From NCBI RefSeq assembly GCF_015355755.1, contig NZ_JACVEE010000004.1, positions 248,001 to 312,000 of the forward strand: DNA of 64,000 bases, read 5' to 3'. Shown one piece after another: positions 61,226 through 64,000 of the stretch (position 1 is the stretch's first letter; the number at the start of each line of letters is the position of its first letter). This stretch comes from Nocardia sp. XZ_19_385 (lineage in GTDB: Bacteria; Actinomycetota; Actinomycetes; Mycobacteriales; Mycobacteriaceae). The notes under the pieces are model-generated. The model worked only from the letters and a program-made list of their open reading frames with translations. It did not search any database and was not told where the DNA came from. A program made the translations under genes and the position numbers.

Positions 61226-61408
61226 ATGAAAGAGTTCCACTGCGGCGACTGCTGGCGCCGCGACAACCTGACCTTCAAGCAGCGACTCGATCCCGCCTAC
61301 GTCCGCCGCGGCTACCTGCAACTGTGCGACGAGCACCGGGCCAGCCAGGAAGAGCTGCGCCCGTGGGCGCGGTACACCCCGACCTCGGAGCTGCCCAAGA
61401 CAGCGTGA
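61226..61408 (+). CDS. Small zinc-finger-like protein, function unknown
   Basis: This 60-residue protein starts MKEFHCGDCWRRDNLTFKQR and has cysteines at about 6, 9 and 39 (CGDC, LCDEH). CxxC plus C-x2-H gives a plausible zinc site. AAGGAGG precedes the ATG. A very strong 19-base hairpin follows the stop. It may be a small adaptor or DNA/RNA-binding protein; no family is recognised. Confidence 0.65.
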   Translation: MKEFHCGDCWRRDNLTFKQRLDPAYVRRGYLQLCDEHRASQEELRPWARYTPTSELPKTA

Positions 61409-61415
61409 CGCCACG

Positions 61416-61457
61416 GCGATTCGGTCCGGTACCCGCGAGGGTGCCGGACCGAATCGC
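61416..61457. terminator. Strong bidirectional terminator, 19-bp stem
   Basis: Arms at 61416-61434 and 61439-61457 (GCGATTCGG.. with ..CCGAATCGC) pair over 19 bases with one G-U and a 4-base loop. It separates the small plus-strand gene from the convergent kinase gene. Confidence 0.8.
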
Positions 61458-61462
61458 ATGGA

Positions 61463-61987
61463 TCATCGGAGCGGCTGTGCGCGGGAAAGGATTTCGTCGA
61501 CGGTCTGCTCGACGGTCAGGTCCGTGGTGTCCAGCCACAGGCCGAGGCGGGGCGTGTTCTCGCGTAATCCCGTGTCGAGGTCTTCGACGGTGAACGCGCC
61601 GTAGGCGGACTTGCCCCGGCCCGCTTCGCGTGCGGCGACCGCGGCCGGTTGCGGCGTCAGCACCACGACATACAGTGGGCGCGTTCGGATTTGCTCGATG
61701 GTCCACGGGAGCATTTCGCCGAAGATGTTGTCCTGCAAGACCGCGGTGAAACCGGCGTCGGCGTATCCGTCGGCGGTGTGCGCGGCCAGCCGGTGCCGCA
61801 GGCGCAGCTGATCGAGGGCTTCCGGCGCCGGGTGGGGACTCATTTCGACTCGGCCGCCGACGACGAACCGGCGGAAGGCGTCGCCGCGCACATGCGCCGA
61901 CCTCGGCAGCCGCTCCGCCAATGCCTGTGCGACCGTGGACTTTCCGGACGCCTGGATACCGGTGATCAGATAAACCGCGGCTGCCAT
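61463..61987 (-). CDS. Small P-loop kinase (AAA_33 type)
   Basis: This 174-residue protein has Walker A TGIQASGKST, an acidic/aromatic block VRGDAFRRFVVGG, and the pattern of small nucleotide or phosphotransfer kinases of the AAA_33 group, with a C-terminal LWLDTTDLTVEQTVDEIL. Substrate is unknown; relatives phosphorylate small molecules such as nucleosides or antibiotics. ATG 61987 is chosen because the family starts with the P-loop strand. It is downstream of the lysine regulator gene on the same strand. Confidence 0.8.
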   Translation of the reverse strand: MAAAVYLITGIQASGKSTVAQALAERLPRSAHVRGDAFRRFVVGGRVEMSPHPAPEALDQLRLRHRLAAHTADGYADAGFTAVLQDNIFGEMLPWTIEQIRTRPLYVVVLTPQPAAVAAREAGRGKSAYGAFTVEDLDTGLRENTPRLGLWLDTTDLTVEQTVDEILSRAQPLR

Positions 61988-62004
61988 CAGACCATGATCG
62001 CAGG

Positions 62005-62886
62005 TCAGCGCAGCGCGTCGGCGGCCGCCGCGGCGATGGCGGCGGCGACGCTGCTCAGGGCGGCGGAGTCCAGGCGCCACTGCTGCCAGTACAGCGGCTG
62101 ATCAATGACGGCCTCCCCGTCGATGGACAGCAGCCGGCCGGTGGCGCGGTCCTGTTCGGTTTGCAGGTCGGGCAGCATGCCCCAGCCGAGGCCGAGCCGG
62201 ACCGCCGCGCCGAACCCGGCCGAGGATGGCACGTAGTGCCGCGGCGGGTCGACGGGTTTCTTTGTGCGACGCCGGATTTGACGATCCTGCAAGTCGTCCT
62301 TGCGGTCGAACATCACCACGGGGGCGTGCGCGTAGCCCCTGGCCCCGGCACCGAACCAGGTCCGCAGGAATTCCGGAGTGGCCATCGCCCGGTAGCGCAT
62401 ATTGCCCAGCTTGGTCACCTTGCAGCCCTGCACCGGCTGGGCGGTCGTGGTGATTGCCGCCATCACGGTGCCGTCGCGCAGCAACTCGGTGGTGTGGTCC
62501 TCGTCCTCGCGGTGGATGTCGAAGCTGATCCCCGGCGGGACCTTGCTCAGCGCGGGCATCACCCAGGTCTCCAGCGAATCGGCGTTCACGGCGATCGGCA
62601 CCGGAACCAGGCGGTCGGCGGGTTGCTCGGGATCTCCGAGTTCGCGCGCGGTGTCTCCGGCCAGCAGGGCGATCTGCCGGGCCAGGCGCAGCACCGCCAT
62701 CCCGGATTCGGTGGGACGCACCGGTTTCGTGCGCTGCACCAGGATGCGGCCCGCCGCGTCCTCCAGCGCCTTGATGCGCTGGCTGATCGCCGAGGGGGTG
62801 ATGAGCAGGCGGCGGGCGGCGGCCTCGAAGGTGCCCTCGGTGATCGCGGCGTCGAGCGCGCGGAGCTGATCCAGCTGCAGGTCCAT
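62005..62886 (-). CDS. lysG: LysR-family regulator of the LysE exporter (ArgP/LysG-like)
   Basis: This 293-residue regulator has the LysR helix-turn-helix (GTFEAAARRLLITPSAISQRIKALEDAAGRILVQRT, about residues 18-53) and an effector domain with the ArgP/LysG-type segments VPIAVNADSLETWVMPAL and PVQGCKVTKLGNMRYRAMATPEF. It is divergent from lysE with a 71-base gap. In C. glutamicum LysG activates lysE in response to basic amino acids; the same arrangement here supports that role. Confidence 0.92.
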   Translation of the reverse strand: MDLQLDQLRALDAAITEGTFEAAARRLLITPSAISQRIKALEDAAGRILVQRTKPVRPTESGMAVLRLARQIALLAGDTARELGDPEQPADRLVPVPIAVNADSLETWVMPALSKVPPGISFDIHREDEDHTTELLRDGTVMAAITTTAQPVQGCKVTKLGNMRYRAMATPEFLRTWFGAGARGYAHAPVVMFDRKDDLQDRQIRRRTKKPVDPPRHYVPSSAGFGAAVRLGLGWGMLPDLQTEQDRATGRLLSIDGEAVIDQPLYWQQWRLDSAALSSVAAAIAAAAADALR

Positions 62887-62957
62887 TAAGAAATCGTAAT
62901 GATGCTTGAAAATCTTTAGCTGGTCTGGGGGTGGTTGTCGCCATACCGTGAATTACT

Positions 62958-63581
62958 GTGACGGTTTCATCCGCGGCCACCGCCGCCATCTCAGGCCTGG
63001 GCTTCGGCCTCTCGTTGATCGTGGCGATCGGCGCGCAGAACGCTTTCGTGCTGCGCCAAGGGGTGCGCGGACAGCACATCTTCCCGGTGATCGCGGTCTG
63101 CGCGATCTCGGACGCGGTGCTGATCGCCGCGGGTGTCGGTGGCTTCGGCGTGCTGGTCGAGTCGATGCCCGGCCTGTTGACGGTGGTGCGCTACCTCGGC
63201 GCGGCCTTCTTGTTCGGCTACGCCTTCCTGGCCGCCAAGCGGGTCTTCGCCTCCGAGGCGCTGATCCTGGAGACCGCGGGCGCCTCCATGGCGCTGGGCG
63301 CCACCGTCCTCACCTGCCTGGCGCTGACCTGGTTGAACCCGCACGTCTACCTGGACACCCTGGTACTACTGGGCTCGTTCGCCAACACCTACGCCTCGCC
63401 CGACAAATGGTTCCTGGGCGCGGGCGCGATGCTGGCCAGCGTCGTCTGGTTCACCGCACTCGGCTACGGCGCGCGGCGCCTCGGCCCCTTCTTTGCCCGC
63501 CCCGCCGCCTGGCGTGTCCTCGACTCGGCGATCGCGGTGATCATGCTGGTCCTGGCCGTGGGCCTGATCGTCTCGGCCTGA
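62958..63581 (+). CDS. lysE: LysE-type amino acid exporter
   Basis: This 207-residue protein has six hydrophobic segments and the LysE signature GLSLIVAIGAQNAFVLRQGVRGQHIFPVI near the N-terminus, with GATVLTCLALTWLNPHVYLDTLVLLG later. It exports lysine, arginine or related basic amino acids by proton exchange. GTG 62958 is chosen. The control gene lysG lies divergently. The stop overlaps a small open frame by one base. Confidence 0.92.
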   Translation: MTVSSAATAAISGLGFGLSLIVAIGAQNAFVLRQGVRGQHIFPVIAVCAISDAVLIAAGVGGFGVLVESMPGLLTVVRYLGAAFLFGYAFLAAKRVFASEALILETAGASMALGATVLTCLALTWLNPHVYLDTLVLLGSFANTYASPDKWFLGAGAMLASVVWFTALGYGARRLGPFFARPAAWRVLDSAIAVIMLVLAVGLIVSA

Positions 63582-63709
63582 TGACACTCCAGCCTGCGCC
63601 GACTCTCCGGCTGGTCGCTCACCGCGAAGCTCTCGCCACCCGCCACGGCACATCTCTCCAAGATCAACAGGCACTGGTGGCGGCATCGCGCGAGTGGCAC
63701 CGCCCGTAA
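63581..63709 (+). CDS. Possible small protein coupled to lysE
   Basis: A 42-codon frame starts with ATG sharing one base with the lysE stop (TGATG). It reads MTLQPAPTLRLVAHREALAT, later DQQALVAASREWHRP. The strict coupling suggests reinitiation, but no family, ribosome site or motif supports it. Confidence 0.3.
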   Translation: MTLQPAPTLRLVAHREALATRHGTSLQDQQALVAASREWHRP

Positions 63710-63782
63710 GTCCTGGTGATCTTGATCGCGGGTCGGCGTGCCGCCCGGGATTGCTCGAAGCTGTCCCGGTTACCGTGGCCGG

Positions 63783-64000
63783 GTGATTCTGCTCATCATC
63801 GGAATGGTGTTGCTCGGTTTCTTCGCGTTGCGATTCCGGGGGGATCGGCGGCGGCTGGGTAATGGGGTCTTCTTGTTGCTCGGGCTGATCTGCGTCGGGG
63901 TGGGGCTGGCGGGGGACGACCAGGACAGCGCTGTGGGGTTGCTGGCACTCTTGCTGATCGTGCTTTCGCCGCTGCTCGTGCTGGCGCTGGCGGGTCTGCT
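63783..64000 (+). CDS. Membrane protein, N-terminal part
   Basis: The frame starts at GTG 63783 and continues off the right edge. It reads MILLIIGMVLLGFFALRFRG, then two or three hydrophobic segments (FLLLGLICVGVGLAG and LLALLLIVLSPLLVLALAGL). This membrane start resembles YdcF-type membrane proteins I know from Nocardia, but too little is present to be certain. Confidence 0.55.
   Translation, partial: MILLIIGMVLLGFFALRFRGDRRRLGNGVFLLLGLICVGVGLAGDDQDSAVGLLALLLIVLSPLLVLALAGL

Overview
The window is high-GC actinobacterial DNA, most likely from Nocardia or a close relative in the Mycobacteriales. This rests on the frequent GTG starts, on a long stretch of gene order that I recall from Mycobacterium tuberculosis (sirA-cysH, hemW, hrcA-dnaJ2-rsmE, phoH-ybeY-CNNM-CDA-era, amiA2, recO-uppS, zur-smtB, glyS, dnaG-dgt, TPM protein), and on lipoproteins of a type I associate with Nocardia. 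No rRNA, CRISPR array or complete prophage is visible; there is one tRNA-Asn. Nothing was searched or folded: family names come from recognised motifs and recalled relatives.

Layout. 1-5.0 kb (minus): assimilatory sulfate reduction operon, sirA-cysH-cysD-cysN-sirohydrochlorin chelatase, preceded by a 22-30 codon cysteine-rich leader peptide of the RRHVD type. 5.2-15.2 kb (plus): an SgcJ/EcaC-like protein, hemW, hrcA-dnaJ2-rsmE, and phoH-ybeY-CNNM-deaminase-era with overlapping genes. 15.3-26.6 kb (plus): an accessory island of four transmembrane Ser/Thr kinases, two lipoproteins and one membrane receptor-like protein with a type 1 periplasmic-binding fold. 26.6-31.7 kb: an amidase, a hydrolase-TetR pair, and a membrane protein with a divergent TetR, both pairs with visible palindromic operators. 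31.7-36.7 kb: a conserved protein with uppS, recO and zur/smtB on minus, then glyS on plus and a DUF1707-type membrane protein on minus.

36.7-44.6 kb is accessory: a DUF899-like protein, a DUF998-like protein, TenA, a PapA-like acyltransferase, an unknown protein, a phage-type lipoprotein, a MarR/SnoaL pair, an IS3-type transposase remnant beside tRNA-Asn, and a truncated zinc-ribbon gene running into dnaG. 44.6-51.9 kb: dnaG, then dgt with ydcF, a membrane protein, an MBL hydrolase and a TPM protein. 52.3-64.0 kb: a molybdopterin oxidoreductase, a PucR regulator with a divergent stand-alone copy of its N-terminal domain, a lipase fused to four EF-hands, a repeat-bearing XRE protein, an ABC exporter, an EF-G-binding-type zinc finger protein, a small P-loop kinase, and a LysR/LysE export pair.

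The most interesting locus is 15.3-26.6 kb. The order kinase-lipoprotein-kinase occurs twice in tandem, and the equivalent kinases resemble each other (1 with 3, 2 with 4), so a three-gene module appears to have duplicated. All four kinases share a C-terminal outside domain with four cysteines and an RWW..AP ending. The third kinase has HLD in place of HRD. The genes overlap or nearly touch and end in the receptor-like protein, which suggests one envelope-sensing unit.
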